A DNA stretch of 64,000 bases from Aquisphaera giovannonii (GTDB lineage Bacteria > Planctomycetota > Planctomycetia > Isosphaerales > Isosphaeraceae), in the NCBI RefSeq assembly GCF_008087625.1, contig NZ_CP042997.1:3286001-3350000 (forward strand), in the 5' to 3' direction. Made by a program: the position numbers and the translations under genes. Positions within the stretch are counted from its first letter, which is position 1; the number at the start of each line of letters is the position of its first letter. Of this stretch, positions 8,895 to 17,761 are shown piece by piece. The notes below the pieces were generated by a model. That model was not told where the DNA came from. It worked only from the letters and a program-made list of their open reading frames with translations, and searched no databases.

Positions 8895-9077
8895 GGCCCC
8901 GTTCCTTCGGTCGTCGGCGACGCCCCCGCGATCTTCCCGTCGCGGCGTCCGCCTCCCGTTCGATCTTAGTGGACCGCACCGGCCCGAGGAAACCCCGTCG
9001 CTGGCCCTCGCGCCGGGCAGCGGTCATAATGCCCGGCTGGAACGGCATCCCAGGCGCACCGAATCGAGAGAGCCCCC

Positions 9078-11864
9078 ATGCCCGCGACCATCGCCGAGCT
9101 ACCCGCCCCGACCGAGGAGCCCGAGGCCTTCCGCGTCCTGGTCGGCCTCGTCGGTTCGAAGGCCACGAAGGTCCCGGCCGAGGCACTCGCGCGCCACGTG
9201 ATGCGGATCGTCCCCGCGGAAGAATGGCCGGTGCGGGCAGAGGCCCTGGACGCCCTGCTCCGGCGCGTGGCGGCGGCGAGGAAGGACGAGCTTCGGCTCG
9301 AGAGGCGGCCCGAGGAAGGCGCCGTGCTCGGCGCCTACGCCACCCGCCGCAAGGGCTCCGGCTCGCGGCCGTACCAGACCGTCCTGGCCGGGGTCGATCC
9401 CCTGGCGGGCCGCTGCGACTGCCCGGATTACCTCAAGAGCTCGCTGGGCCTCTGCAAGCACCTTTTCGCGGTCCTGGAGCACGTCTTCGCGCGGCCGGCA
9501 CTGCACAGGCGGGCCCTGAAGGAACAATCCCAGCTCGCGGACGAGCCGCCCTCGGGATTCCGCTGGGACCCCGTCCGCCCGCTCCTCGGGTTCGGCGACT
9601 GGCTGGAGCGCGTGAGCTGGGCGGGCCCGAAAGGGATCGGCGCGGCCCCCGACAAGGGAGCGGACCTCCTCCCCAGGCTGCGGCCCGGCCCGTCTCCCGG
9701 ATGGTGGACGCTCAGGTCCGCGTTCCGGGACCGTCCCGAGAAGCGGCTGGAGCTCGTCGAGGCCCTGTTGAAGGCCGTGCCGGCCGCGGCCAGGACCGTC
9801 CAGGACGACCCGGCCCTGCGGGCCTTGCTCGTCCAGGAGCGCGACCGCCTTACGCGGTTGCAGGCGGATGCCCTGGGGCCGGCCGAGATCCGCGCGGCGA
9901 TCCGCGGGCTGAAGGTCTCTCTCTATCCCTACCAGAAGGAAGGGGTCACGCGGTTCCTCCAGGCGGGCCGCCTCCTCCTGGCGGACGACATGGGCCTGGG
10001 CAAGACGGCCCAGGCGATCGCCTGCTGCGAAATCCTCCGACGGACCGGGAAGGTCCGCCGCGGGCTCATCATCGCCCCGGCGGCGCTCAAGCCCCAGTGG
10101 GGCCGCGAGTGGGCCCGCTTCTCCGACCTCCCCATCGAGATCGTGGACTGCAGCCCCGCGGAGCGCAAGGCCCTCTACGGCGAGCGGAAGGAGGGCTTCT
10201 TCATCATCAATTACGAGCAGCTCCTCCGCGACCTGGACCTGGTCCACGCGTGGAAGCCGGAGCTGGTCGTCCTCGACGAGGCCCAGCGGATCAAGAACTG
10301 GGCGACGAAGACGGCGCTCACCGTCAAGGGGCTGACCCCGGCGTATCGGCTCGTCCTGACGGGCACGCCGATGGAGAACCGGGTCGAGGAGCTGGCTTCG
10401 ATCGTCGAATGGGTGGACGACATGGCGCTCGAGCCGAAGTGGCGGCTCCCCGCGCTGCACGCGATCCGGTCCGACGGACGCAAGGAGGTGACGGGGGTCC
10501 GGAACCTGGAGACGATCCGGACGCGGCTGCGGCCGTCGATGGTCCGCCGCGTCCGCCAGGAGGTGCTCGACCAGCTCCCGCCGAGGACCGACACGCGCAT
10601 CCCCGTGGAGATGACCGCCGAGCAGATGGAGGAGCACGAGGCCCTGAACCAGCCGATCGCGGCCCTCGTCTCGATCTCGTACCGCCGCCCGCTCACGCAG
10701 GTCGAGTTCCTCCGGCTGATGAGCCTGCTGACGACGCAGCGGATCATCTCCAACGGCCTGGCCCAGCACCAGTTCAAGGACGTCTGGCCGGACATCCGCC
10801 GCAGGCGGCCCGAGGAGCGCATCCTGAGAGAGCTCGGCGCCCCGAAGCTCCAGGAGCTTCGTCAGCTCGTCCGGCAGGTTGTCCTGGACCAGGGCCGCAA
10901 GGCGGTGATCTTCAGCCAGTGGCGTCGGATGCTGCTGCTGGCCCAGTGGGCCGTGGCCGACATCCTCGCGGAGCAGCACCTCCGGTCGGGCTTCTTCACC
11001 GGCGCCGAGCCCCAGAAGAGGCGGACCGAGAACATCGTCAATTTCCACGACGACGACGCGTTCCGGGTCCTCTTCGCGAGCGACGCGGGGGGCGTCGGCC
11101 TGAACCTCCAGCGGGCGGCCAACTGCGTGATCAACCTCGAGTTGCCGTGGAACCCGGCCGTGCTGGAGCAGCGGATCGGGCGGGTGTACCGGCTGGGCCA
11201 GAAGCAGCCGATCGACGTGTTCAATCTCGTGGCGGAGCAGGGGATCGAGTCGCGCATCGCCGACCTGGTCGGCAACAAGCAGGCGTTCTTCAAGGGCCTC
11301 TTCGACGGCGACAGCGACTCCATCCGCTTCGACCAGTCCGGCTCCTTCCTCTCGAGGGTCCAGAAGCTCTACGACCCCGAGGGCAAGGCCGCCGCGGCCG
11401 GAGCCGCGAGGGGCGACGAGCCGGCCGACCTGCCTGGCGTCGATCCCGACGGCAGCCCGGACGATTCCATCGACGACCCCTACGAGGAGATGATCGAGGC
11501 CGGGGACGAGGCCCTGGACCGGGACGAGCCCGCCTCCGCCCTCGCGGCGCTCTCCCCGGAGGCCGGGCCGCTCGCCCTGCCCGCGCCCGGGGCGCCCTCC
11601 GCCCCGCCCGACGCCGAGTCGCCGCCGGCCCAGGCCTCCGAGGCCCCCGCGCCGGTCGATGGCGAGGCCGCCCGGCCCCCGGGCGGGTCGGCGGCGGCGC
11701 CCTCGATGGGCGAGGTCCGCGAGCTGTTCTCCCGCCTCCAAGTCCGTCGCGGCGAGGCGGGGAAGATCGTCATCGAGGCGCCCGCCGACGCGGCGACGAC
11801 CCTCGGCGCCCTGTTCGAGGGCATGGCCGCGCTGCTCCAGGCCGCGGCGAAGGCGGAGGGGTGA
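9078..11864 (+). CDS. SWIM zinc-finger SNF2-family DNA helicase/translocase
   Basis: A 928-residue SNF2-family ATPase. An N-terminal SWIM zinc finger is at residues ~113-136 (CDCPDYLKSSLGLCKHLF). The helicase core begins near residue 275: motif I is ADDMGLGKTAQAIA (K309) and motif II is LDEAQRIKN (D400), so the usual DEAH box reads DEAQ. Motif III is LTGTPMENR. The C-terminal RecA domain carries AVIFSQWRRM, FASDAGGVGLNLQ and EQRIGRVYRLGQKQPIDVF. A low-complexity Ala/Pro/acidic tail (~730-880) ends in a short predicted helix. Proteins of this class remodel DNA-protein complexes. The next gene is 188 bases downstream on the same strand. Confidence 0.93.
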   Translation: MPATIAELPAPTEEPEAFRVLVGLVGSKATKVPAEALARHVMRIVPAEEWPVRAEALDALLRRVAAARKDELRLERRPEEGAVLGAYATRRKGSGSRPYQTVLAGVDPLAGRCDCPDYLKSSLGLCKHLFAVLEHVFARPALHRRALKEQSQLADEPPSGFRWDPVRPLLGFGDWLERVSWAGPKGIGAAPDKGADLLPRLRPGPSPGWWTLRSAFRDRPEKRLELVEALLKAVPAAARTVQDDPALRALLVQERDRLTRLQADALGPAEIRAAIRGLKVSLYPYQKEGVTRFLQAGRLLLADDMGLGKTAQAIACCEILRRTGKVRRGLIIAPAALKPQWGREWARFSDLPIEIVDCSPAERKALYGERKEGFFIINYEQLLRDLDLVHAWKPELVVLDEAQRIKNWATKTALTVKGLTPAYRLVLTGTPMENRVEELASIVEWVDDMALEPKWRLPALHAIRSDGRKEVTGVRNLETIRTRLRPSMVRRVRQEVLDQLPPRTDTRIPVEMTAEQMEEHEALNQPIAALVSISYRRPLTQVEFLRLMSLLTTQRIISNGLAQHQFKDVWPDIRRRRPEERILRELGAPKLQELRQLVRQVVLDQGRKAVIFSQWRRMLLLAQWAVADILAEQHLRSGFFTGAEPQKRRTENIVNFHDDDAFRVLFASDAGGVGLNLQRAANCVINLELPWNPAVLEQRIGRVYRLGQKQPIDVFNLVAEQGIESRIADLVGNKQAFFKGLFDGDSDSIRFDQSGSFLSRVQKLYDPEGKAAAAGAARGDEPADLPGVDPDGSPDDSIDDPYEEMIEAGDEALDRDEPASALAALSPEAGPLALPAPGAPSAPPDAESPPAQASEAPAPVDGEAARPPGGSAAAPSMGEVRELFSRLQVRRGEAGKIVIEAPADAATTLGALFEGMAALLQAAAKAEG

Positions 11865-12052
11865 ACCCCGAAGGCCCCGCGCGAGGCCCCCGGTTGCGGT
11901 CGGGTCGGGGCCGTGGCATGCTGAACATGATCCGTCTCGCCGCCCTCGACCCGGCCGCATGCCCGGCCGCCCAGCCATCGCTGGCCGACGCACCGGGCAG
12001 AGGTCGAGGCGTCTCCCTACCGACCCACGAGCATGCAAGGAGAGCCTGGTCC

Positions 12053-13402
12053 ATGAAACGACGCGATTTCCTCACCCGCGCCGCGATCGCCGGCGCGGCC
12101 GGCCCGTTCGTCGGCGGCACCGTGCCGTCCTTCGCCGCCGCCGCCCAGGGCCGCTCCCCGAACGAGAAGGTCCGTTTCGCGTGTATCGGGGTGGGGGGCA
12201 AGGGGGACAGCGACACCAACGACGCCGGCGCGCACGGCGAGATCGTGGCCCTCTGCGACGTCGACGCCCGCACCCTCGACAAGATGGGCGATAAGTACCC
12301 GAAGGCCAAGAAGTACTACGACTATCGCAAGATGCTCGAGGAGCTCGGCGACAAGATCGACGCGGTCACCGTCTCCACGCCGGACCACACGCACGCCCCG
12401 GCGAGCGTCATGGCCATGAGGATGGGCAAGCACTGCTTCTGCCAGAAGCCGCTGACCTGGTCCATCGAGGAAGCCCGCCTGATGCGGACCCTCGCCGCCG
12501 AGAAGAACCTCTGCACCCAGATGGGCAACCAGGGCACCGCCGCGGACGGCTTCCGCCAGGGCGTCGAGACGGTCCGCTCCGGCGCGATCGGGGCCGTCAA
12601 GGAGATCCACGTCTGGACCAATCGGCCGATCTGGCCGCAGGGGATCCCCCGGCCCAAGGAGACGCCAGGCGTCCCGAACCACATCCGCTGGTACGAGTTC
12701 CTCGGCGCGGCACCCGACCAGCCCTACCACCCGGCCTACGGGGCGTTCAACTGGCGCGGCTGGCTCGACTTCGGCACCGGCGCGCTGGGCGACATGGCCT
12801 GCCACACCATCAACGTCGCGGCCATGGCGCTGGAGCTCTTCGACCCAGAGTCGGTCGAGGTCGTGGACACCTCCGGGATCGTGGACCACGCGAGCTACCC
12901 GGCCTGGTCGATCATCCGCACCCACTTCGGCGCCCGCAACGGCCGGCCCCCGCTGACCATGACCTGGTACGACGGCGGCGACAAGCTCCCGGAGGGCAAG
13001 AAGGCCTTCCGCGAACTTCTCTACGGACAGAAGCTGCCGGACAGCGGTTTGCTGCTCGTCGGCGAGCAGGGCTCGTTCTTCTCCGAGAACGACTACGGCG
13101 CGGAGCACACACTGCTCCCCGGCGACCGTTACAAGGATTTCAAGGAGCCCGACGTCAAGCTCCCTCGCTCCCCCGGCCACTTCACCGAGTGGGTGGAGGC
13201 CATCAAGACCGGCAACCCGAAGAAGGCCCTCTCCAATTTCGACTACGCCGGCAGGCTCACCGAGACGGTCCTCCTGGGCGTCGTGGCGCTGAAGGCGGGG
13301 ACGAAGATCGAGTGGGATGCCGATGCGATGAAGGCCCGGAACTGCCCGGATGCCGACCAGTACATCCGGCGAAACTATCGCAAGGGATTCTCGATCCACT
13401 GA
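12053..13402 (+). CDS. Tat-exported Gfo/Idh/MocA-family oxidoreductase
   Basis: A 449-residue NAD(P)-dependent oxidoreductase. The N-terminus is a twin-arginine signal (KRRDFLTRAAIAGAAG), so the protein is probably exported folded with its cofactor. The nucleotide-binding fold starts at VRFACIGVGGKGDSD. The sugar-oxidoreductase motif is KHCFCQKPLTWSIEEARLM, with Gln where many relatives have EKP. WLDFGTGALGDMACHTIN supplies the conserved DxxxH region. Substrates of this family are usually sugars or inositols; none can be assigned here. AAGGAGAG at 12037-12044 is placed 8 bases before the ATG. Many planctomycetes carry dozens of such paralogues. Confidence 0.93.
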   Translation: MKRRDFLTRAAIAGAAGPFVGGTVPSFAAAAQGRSPNEKVRFACIGVGGKGDSDTNDAGAHGEIVALCDVDARTLDKMGDKYPKAKKYYDYRKMLEELGDKIDAVTVSTPDHTHAPASVMAMRMGKHCFCQKPLTWSIEEARLMRTLAAEKNLCTQMGNQGTAADGFRQGVETVRSGAIGAVKEIHVWTNRPIWPQGIPRPKETPGVPNHIRWYEFLGAAPDQPYHPAYGAFNWRGWLDFGTGALGDMACHTINVAAMALELFDPESVEVVDTSGIVDHASYPAWSIIRTHFGARNGRPPLTMTWYDGGDKLPEGKKAFRELLYGQKLPDSGLLLVGEQGSFFSENDYGAEHTLLPGDRYKDFKEPDVKLPRSPGHFTEWVEAIKTGNPKKALSNFDYAGRLTETVLLGVVALKAGTKIEWDADAMKARNCPDADQYIRRNYRKGFSIH

Positions 13403-13439
13403 GGCCGCCGGATCGTCCGCGCGTCGATGTCAAGCCGAC

Positions 13440-13469
13440 CCGACCGCGCCGGCCTCCCGGCGCGGTCGG
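13440..13469. terminator. Bidirectional hairpin between convergent genes
   Basis: A perfect 13-bp inverted repeat (13440-13452 with 13457-13469) closes a 4-base CCTC loop. It lies between the convergent oxidoreductase and ribosome-recycling-factor genes. It lacks a T-run but is well placed to end transcription from both sides. Confidence 0.6.
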
Positions 13470-13475
13470 ACCACC

Positions 13476-14012
13476 TCACGACTTGCGTCCGGACCTGTGC
13501 GGGGGACTGTCCCCGCTGATCTCGACGAGCTTCGCGTCGACCAGCCGGTCGATCTCGGCCATGGCGCCGTCGGTCAATTCCTGGACCACACGGTCGGACC
13601 GCTTCCCCGACGCGGCGAGCTGCTTGCGGATGTCCTGGCGGACCGACCGGACCGCCACCCGGGCCTTCTCGCCCAGGGCCTTGACGTGCGAGGCGACCTC
13701 GTCCCGCTGCTCCCCGCTGAGCGGAGGGATCGTCACGCAGACGCGGGCCGGGTCCAGCGCGTAGGCATTCTGGCGGGCGTCCGCCAGCGACTTGACGATG
13801 GCCGGCACCATCGCCCGGTCGAAGGGCGCGACGATGATCCGCCCCGCCTGCGTCGTGATCGCCGCGATCCGACCGATCGGCGAGCGGCTCCCCTGGCACT
13901 CCACGACGAAGGTCTCGACGAATCCCGGGCCGATCGCGCCAGGGCGGATGCCCCGGAGCTGATCCGCCAGGTGTTCGACGGGCTGGCGGATTCGGTCTTC
14001 CCAGCTCGCCAT
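13476..14012 (-). CDS. frr: Ribosome recycling factor family protein (possibly a second, divergent copy)
   Basis: A 178-residue protein that aligns over most of its length with ribosome recycling factor (usual length ~185). The beta-barrel domain is recognisable in GRIAAITTQAGRIIVAPFDR and MVPAIVKSLADA. The IPPLSGEQRDEVASHVK segment and the arginine-rich arm EKARVAVRSVRQDIRK follow, then a helix ending VQELTDGAMAEIDRLVDAK. The N-terminal helix is short, and the canonical IRTGRAxPxLLD segment reads IRPGAIGPGFVE. It is the third gene of an ene-reductase/STAS/RRF run, not next to tsf/pyrH where frr usually sits. It may therefore be a paralogue with a special role; whether the genome has another frr cannot be seen here. 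Confidence 0.82.
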   Translation of the reverse strand: MASWEDRIRQPVEHLADQLRGIRPGAIGPGFVETFVVECQGSRSPIGRIAAITTQAGRIIVAPFDRAMVPAIVKSLADARQNAYALDPARVCVTIPPLSGEQRDEVASHVKALGEKARVAVRSVRQDIRKQLAASGKRSDRVVQELTDGAMAEIDRLVDAKLVEISGDSPPHRSGRKS

Positions 14013-14018
14013 GGCGGC

Positions 14019-14384
14019 TCAGCCCTTCCGCCGGGAGAGGCGGGGACGGCCGAAGAATTCGGCCGCGTCCACGACCGTCGGGAAGACGTCCCAGTAATCC
14101 TCCATCTGCATCATCGCCAGGTGCCCCTCGATCTCGCGGCTGGGATGCGCGATGACGACTTCGCCGCCGGCCTTGCGGACGTCGCGGGTGATCGTCATCA
14201 GGATGGCGAGCAGGGATTTCCCCGTCTCGCGGATCCCGGCCAGCTCGATGACGAAGTTCCGCACCCCGCGATCCAGCAGCTCGCGGACGTCCGCCGCCGC
14301 ATCCACGTAGCGCGGGTCGTTCATCATCCGGCCGAAATTGCTGAGCACCGCGAGGTCGCCGTCGAGGCGGACGTTAAGGACCAC
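14019..14384 (-). CDS. STAS-domain protein (anti-sigma factor antagonist type)
   Basis: A 121-residue single STAS domain. The fold is visible as LDGDLAVLSNFGRM, RNFVIELAGIRETGKSLLAIL, GEVVIAHPSREIEGHLAMM and a C-terminal amphipathic stretch. The segment TGKSLLAIL sits where SpoIIAA-type antagonists carry the phosphorylatable Ser/Thr (DSSGL), so partner switching with a kinase and an SpoIIE phosphatase is possible. The start is GTG at 14384, with AAGGAG 8 bases upstream. The stop is 6 bases from the start of the ribosome-recycling-factor gene, and the upstream ene-reductase ends 21 bases away, so the three genes are likely one transcript. Confidence 0.85.
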   Translation of the reverse strand: MVLNVRLDGDLAVLSNFGRMMNDPRYVDAAADVRELLDRGVRNFVIELAGIRETGKSLLAILMTITRDVRKAGGEVVIAHPSREIEGHLAMMQMEDYWDVFPTVVDAAEFFGRPRLSRRKG

Positions 14385-14405
14385 GGGATCACTCCTTTCG
14401 AGACC

Positions 14406-15527
14406 TCAGCGCCGCTTCACGGCGTAACCGTAGGGGGTTGGCCAAGGGGCCTCGCCCCCGAGTTCCCTCGCCGCGTCGAGCGCCCAGTATGGCTCCCGGA
14501 GCAGCTCGCGTCCGATCAGCACGATGTCCGCCTCGCCGGCCTCGATGATCGCCTGCGCCTGGGCGGCCTGGGTGATCATGCCGACCGCCGCGGTCCGGAT
14601 GCCCGCTTCCTTCCGGATCCGCGCGGCGAATGGGACCTGGAACCCGGGCGCGACCGGGATCTTCGCGTGCGGGACCAGCGCGCCCGACGAGACGTCGATC
14701 AGGTCCACGCCGACCTCGCGGAGCATGCCGGCCAGCGCCACGGACTGCTCCGCGTCCCAGCCCCCGTCGACCCAGTCCGTGGCCGAGATCCGGACGAAAA
14801 GCGGCATCTCCGCGGGCATGAGCGATCGCAGGCGCTGGGCCACCCGCAGCAGGAGGCGGGCGCGGTTCTCGAGCGACCCGCCGTAGCGGTCCGTCCGCCG
14901 ATTGGAGAGCGGCGAGAGGAATTCGTGCAGCAGGTAACCGTGGGCCGCGTGGATCTCGAGCAGGCGGAAGCCGGCCCCCACGGCACGCCGGGCCGACGCC
15001 TCGAAGGCCGCGACGATCCCGTCGATGCCCGCCTCGTCGAGCGCGACGGGGACGGGATCCCCGTCGTGGAACGGGATCGCGCTGGGGCCGACCACCGTCC
15101 AGCCCCCCTCCTCGCGCGTCTTCAGGCTACGCCCCCCGTTCCAGGGGACGTCGCAGCTCCCCTTGCGGCCGGCGTGAGCGAGCTGGATCCCCGGCACGGC
15201 GCCCTGCGACTCCACGAAGCGGGCGATCCGCGCCAGCGGCTCGGCCTGATGGTCGTCCCAGAGCCCCATGTCGCCGGGCGAGATCCGACCCTCGGGGGTG
15301 ACGGCCGTCGCCTCCACCATCACCAGGCCGGCGCCGCCGACCGCCCGACTGCCGAGGTGCACGAGGTGCCAGTCCGTCGCCAGCCCGTCCTTGCAGGAGT
15401 ACTGGCACATCGGCGACATGCCGACCCGATTGCGGAAGCTCACGCCCCGGATCGAGAGTCGAGTCAACAATCCCGGGGCCGCGGGCTCGCCCGCTCTCGC
15501 GTCCGCACGCGTCTCGTCAGTCGTCAT
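14406..15527 (-). CDS. NADH:flavin oxidoreductase, YqjM-like old yellow enzyme
   Basis: A 373-residue FMN-dependent ene-reductase of the YqjM/NamA class, which reduces activated C=C bonds with NAD(P)H. Markers are SPMCQYSCKDGLATDWH (with the class-typical regulatory Cys), IQLAHAGRKGS, the catalytic and substrate-binding GFRLLEIHAAHGYLLHEF followed by LSPLSNRRTDRYGGSLENR, VRISATDW and the phosphate-binding DIVLIGRELLREPYWAL. It heads a three-gene minus-strand run with the STAS and RRF-like genes and is divergent from msrA. Both ene-reductases and MsrA belong to oxidative or electrophile damage responses, but co-regulation is only an inference. Confidence 0.92.
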   Translation of the reverse strand: MTTDETRADARAGEPAAPGLLTRLSIRGVSFRNRVGMSPMCQYSCKDGLATDWHLVHLGSRAVGGAGLVMVEATAVTPEGRISPGDMGLWDDHQAEPLARIARFVESQGAVPGIQLAHAGRKGSCDVPWNGGRSLKTREEGGWTVVGPSAIPFHDGDPVPVALDEAGIDGIVAAFEASARRAVGAGFRLLEIHAAHGYLLHEFLSPLSNRRTDRYGGSLENRARLLLRVAQRLRSLMPAEMPLFVRISATDWVDGGWDAEQSVALAGMLREVGVDLIDVSSGALVPHAKIPVAPGFQVPFAARIRKEAGIRTAAVGMITQAAQAQAIIEAGEADIVLIGRELLREPYWALDAARELGGEAPWPTPYGYAVKRR

Positions 15528-15575
15528 CGCCGCCTCTCGCTCCGGTTACGATCTTCGAGATTCGAACCGATCCCC

Positions 15576-15581
15576 ATTGTA
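15576..15581 (-). promoter_or_regulatory. Candidate -10 box for the ene-reductase/STAS/RRF run
   Basis: On the minus strand this reads TACAAT in the context GCTACAATGGGG, about 50 bases before the ene-reductase start. A matching -35 box is not obvious. Confidence 0.4.
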
Positions 15582-15743
15582 GCAGTACCGGGAATCCGCG
15601 GCCCGCGCGGCGTCCCGTCGGTCAGCATGGAAGGCCTGAATCCCCAGGGGCCTTGCCTCGCCCGCGATCATTCCAGGGGCGCCGCTCGATCGTCCGGGAC
15701 CGCAACCCGCGGGCCGGCGACCATTCGATGAGGAGGAAGAATC

Positions 15744-16214
15744 ATGGCGACCGCGACATTCGGCGCAGGCTGCTTCTGGGGGGTCGAGGCGGCCTTCGCC
15801 CGGCTCCCCGGAGTGATCGAGACGGCCGTCGGCTACGAGGGCGGCACGCTGGACAACCCGACCTACCGCGACGTCTGTTCGGACCGCACAGGCCACGCGG
15901 AGGTCGTCCAGATCGAGTTCGACCCGACCCAGATTCCGTACGAGCAGCTCCTGGCCGCCTTCTGGAAGGTGCACGACCCGACCACGCCCAACCGGCAAGG
16001 GCCGGACCACGGCAGCCAGTATCGCTCCGTGGTCTTCTACCACGACGACGCCCAGCGCCGGGCCGCGGAGGCCATGAAGGAGAAGCTCGATGCCGAGGGC
16101 GTCTTCCGACGCCCCATCGTCACGCAGATCGTGCCGGCCTCGAAATTCTGGAGGGCCGAGGAATACCACCAGAAGTACGTGCAGAAGCACGGGGGCAGCA
16201 GCTGCCACATCTGA
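15744..16214 (+). CDS. msrA: Peptide-methionine (S)-S-oxide reductase MsrA
   Basis: A 156-residue MsrA, which reduces methionine-S-sulfoxide in proteins and free form. The catalytic motif GCFWG is at residues 9-13 (C10). [52 protein letters not shown] and [11 protein letters not shown] all match the family. A C-terminal resolving cysteine is present in GGSSCHI (C154). The ATG is preceded by a strong ribosome-binding site, AGGAGGAAG at 15731-15739. The thioredoxin system would be the reductant. It is divergent from the ene-reductase run. Confidence 0.97.
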   Translation: MATATFGAGCFWGVEAAFARLPGVIETAVGYEGGTLDNPTYRDVCSDRTGHAEVVQIEFDPTQIPYEQLLAAFWKVHDPTTPNRQGPDHGSQYRSVVFYHDDAQRRAAEAMKEKLDAEGVFRRPIVTQIVPASKFWRAEEYHQKYVQKHGGSSCHI

Positions 16215-16305
16215 TCGGCTGCGGACGGCCGCCGGATCCGGCTCAGGGCCGCGTGAGGCCTCCCCGCAATCCGGGATGGGCGACAGCGGCGGCCCCCGGA
16301 TTCGA

Positions 16306-16557
16306 CTAGAAACCAGGGACGCGGCCCGCCGCACCTCCCCGATTGGAGGCCTGCGTACAGGTGCCTCCCTTCAGGAGGTGGTCGAGCTGCGTACGCAGCA
16401 CCTTCGCCTCCCCGATGGTCACGTCGGAAGACCCGAGCCGTTCGAGCAGCATCCGGAGCGATTCGATATTCCCGGCCTGGTTCCCGGGGTTCGGAATCAT
16501 CGGTCCCTCTCCATCCACCAGCACAACCTCCGCATCCGTGTCAACCGATGCCGCCAT
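16306..16557 (-). CDS. Small hypothetical protein (83 aa)
   Basis: A short frame from the ATG at 16557. The middle (GNIESLRMLLERLGSSDVTI then GEAKVLRTQLDHLLKGG) looks like a real amphipathic helical protein, while the two ends are low complexity. I recognise no family, and there is no strong ribosome-binding site. It lies between msrA (tail to tail) and a gene-poor stretch. It could be a genuine small planctomycete protein or a chance frame. Confidence 0.4.
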   Translation of the reverse strand: MAASVDTDAEVVLVDGEGPMIPNPGNQAGNIESLRMLLERLGSSDVTIGEAKVLRTQLDHLLKGGTCTQASNRGGAAGRVPGF

Positions 16558-16984
16558 CGGAGCTTAGGTTGCATAGAGGCAGGATGCAAATCCCGGTCCC
16601 CGGGTTCGCGGGGACCGCGAGGTTTCCGCGGCCGTGATGGGATCTCGAGTTGCGAACGGCACTTGCGTCCATGGCGTGCGAAACGCGAATGAGCGAGAAT
16701 GCACAAGAATGAGGCATCACGGATGAGATTTTTACCTTGCCCGTGCAGCCCGATGACATCCCGCATGTCAAGCGGACTCGACCGCGGCCTCACCTGAACA
16801 CGCAATGAGCAGAGGTGACGATTTCACGAGCCACCTTCCTTCACTGCCCAGGGTGATCGGCACCAGAGAGTCATCGTAAGATCGGCCGGCATCCCGACGG
16901 CCCACTCACGACTTGCCTCTCGGTCGCGTAAGATGCTGGCGATCCGCGGTGGAAGTTTCGCGGCCTCCTCTGGACCTGGAAACC
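16558..16984. other. Gene-poor stretch upstream of algH
   Basis: About 430 bases with lower GC than the surroundings and no supportable gene. It includes an A/T-richer part around 16680-16735. No clear promoter pair or repeat was found, although the algH promoter should lie here. Confidence 0.5.
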
Positions 16985-17539
16985 ATGGAATCGCTCAAAG
17001 GGCAACTGCTGATTGCGACTCCGGAGCTGGTGGCCCCGATGTTCGCCCGGTCGGTCATCCTGATGCTGGACCACAACGAGGACGGGGCACTCGGGGTGAT
17101 CCTCAATCAGCCCATCAGCACGACGCTCACCGACCTCGCGGGCAAGGTCTTCGACGAGGAATTCGTCTGGGACAAGCCGCTCAGGCTCGGGGGACCGGTC
17201 TCCGGCTCGCTGCTGGTGCTGCATACGGTGGAGGAGCTGGCGGACCAGGAGACCCTCCCCGGGGTCTACGTCACGCTCGAATCCTCGCAGGTGCAGCGGC
17301 TGATCACGCGGAAGCCGGAGCCCTCGCTCGTGATCGCCAATTACTCGGGCTGGGGGCCGGGGCAGCTCGAGGGCGAGTTCGGTTGGGACTCGTGGCTGAC
17401 GCTCCCCGCGACCCCGGAGCTCGTGTTCTGGGACGACGATCGGGACCTGTGGAAGGTGACCGTGAGCGAGGTCCGCGCGCGGAAGCTGTCCGACTTCCTC
17501 GGGCTGAAAGGCGTGCCGGGAGACCCCTCGCTCAATTGA
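16985..17539 (+). CDS. YqgE/AlgH family protein
   Basis: A 184-residue YqgE/AlgH-type protein. Family marks are the N-terminal LKGQLLIATPEL, FARSVILMLDHNEDGALGVILNQP (two adjacent pieces), LRLGGPVSGSLLVLHTVEEL, LESSQVQRLI, NYSGWGPGQLEGEF and the C-terminal RDLWKVTVSEVRA. AlgH was first seen as a regulator of alginate genes in Pseudomonas, but its biochemical role is unresolved. The ATG at 16985 fits the family N-terminus; an upstream ATG at 16913 would add unrelated residues. It ends 66 bases before the mcsA promoter and is probably a separate transcript. Confidence 0.92.
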   Translation: MESLKGQLLIATPELVAPMFARSVILMLDHNEDGALGVILNQPISTTLTDLAGKVFDEEFVWDKPLRLGGPVSGSLLVLHTVEELADQETLPGVYVTLESSQVQRLITRKPEPSLVIANYSGWGPGQLEGEFGWDSWLTLPATPELVFWDDDRDLWKVTVSEVRARKLSDFLGLKGVPGDPSLN

Positions 17540-17605
17540 TGCAGCGGGCACCTATGGGCCGCACGGCAGGGCGTCCCCCGTGCCCTCGGCGAGCCGTTGC
17601 GTTTC

Positions 17606-17633
17606 TTGACAGCCCGGGGGCCTCAATTACAAT
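17606..17633 (+). promoter_or_regulatory. Strong sigma-70-type promoter of the mcsA-mcsA'-mcsB operon
   Basis: TTGACA (17606-17611) and TACAAT (17628-17633) are separated by 16 bases, the best promoter match in the window. Transcription would start near 17640, about 120 bases before the first ATG. Confidence 0.75.
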
Positions 17634-17637
17634 TGAG
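17622..17637. promoter_or_regulatory. Candidate operator: perfect inverted repeat over the -10 box
   Basis: CTCAATT-AC-AATTGAG is a perfect 7-bp inverted repeat with a 2-base spacer, and it covers the -10 hexamer of the mcsA promoter. Such placement suits a repressor dimer. The repressor is unknown; it does not resemble the tandem heptad of CtsR. Confidence 0.6.
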
Positions 17638-17761
17638 TCTGTCACTTGCCTCTCCGGCGAGAGCGATCGGCCGGCGACACGGCGGCCGCCCCTTCGGATG
17701 AGGGAATTCGGGGAGCGGCACCCCGTCGCAACGACCTTGCGCGGGCGGGCGGAGCGAAATC

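Noticed and set aside
9099-12038. A 979-codon minus-strand frame opposite the SNF2 helicase
   Set aside because: It is antisense to a clear SNF2 gene with all helicase motifs, and shows only Arg/Gly/Leu/Asp-rich shadow composition.
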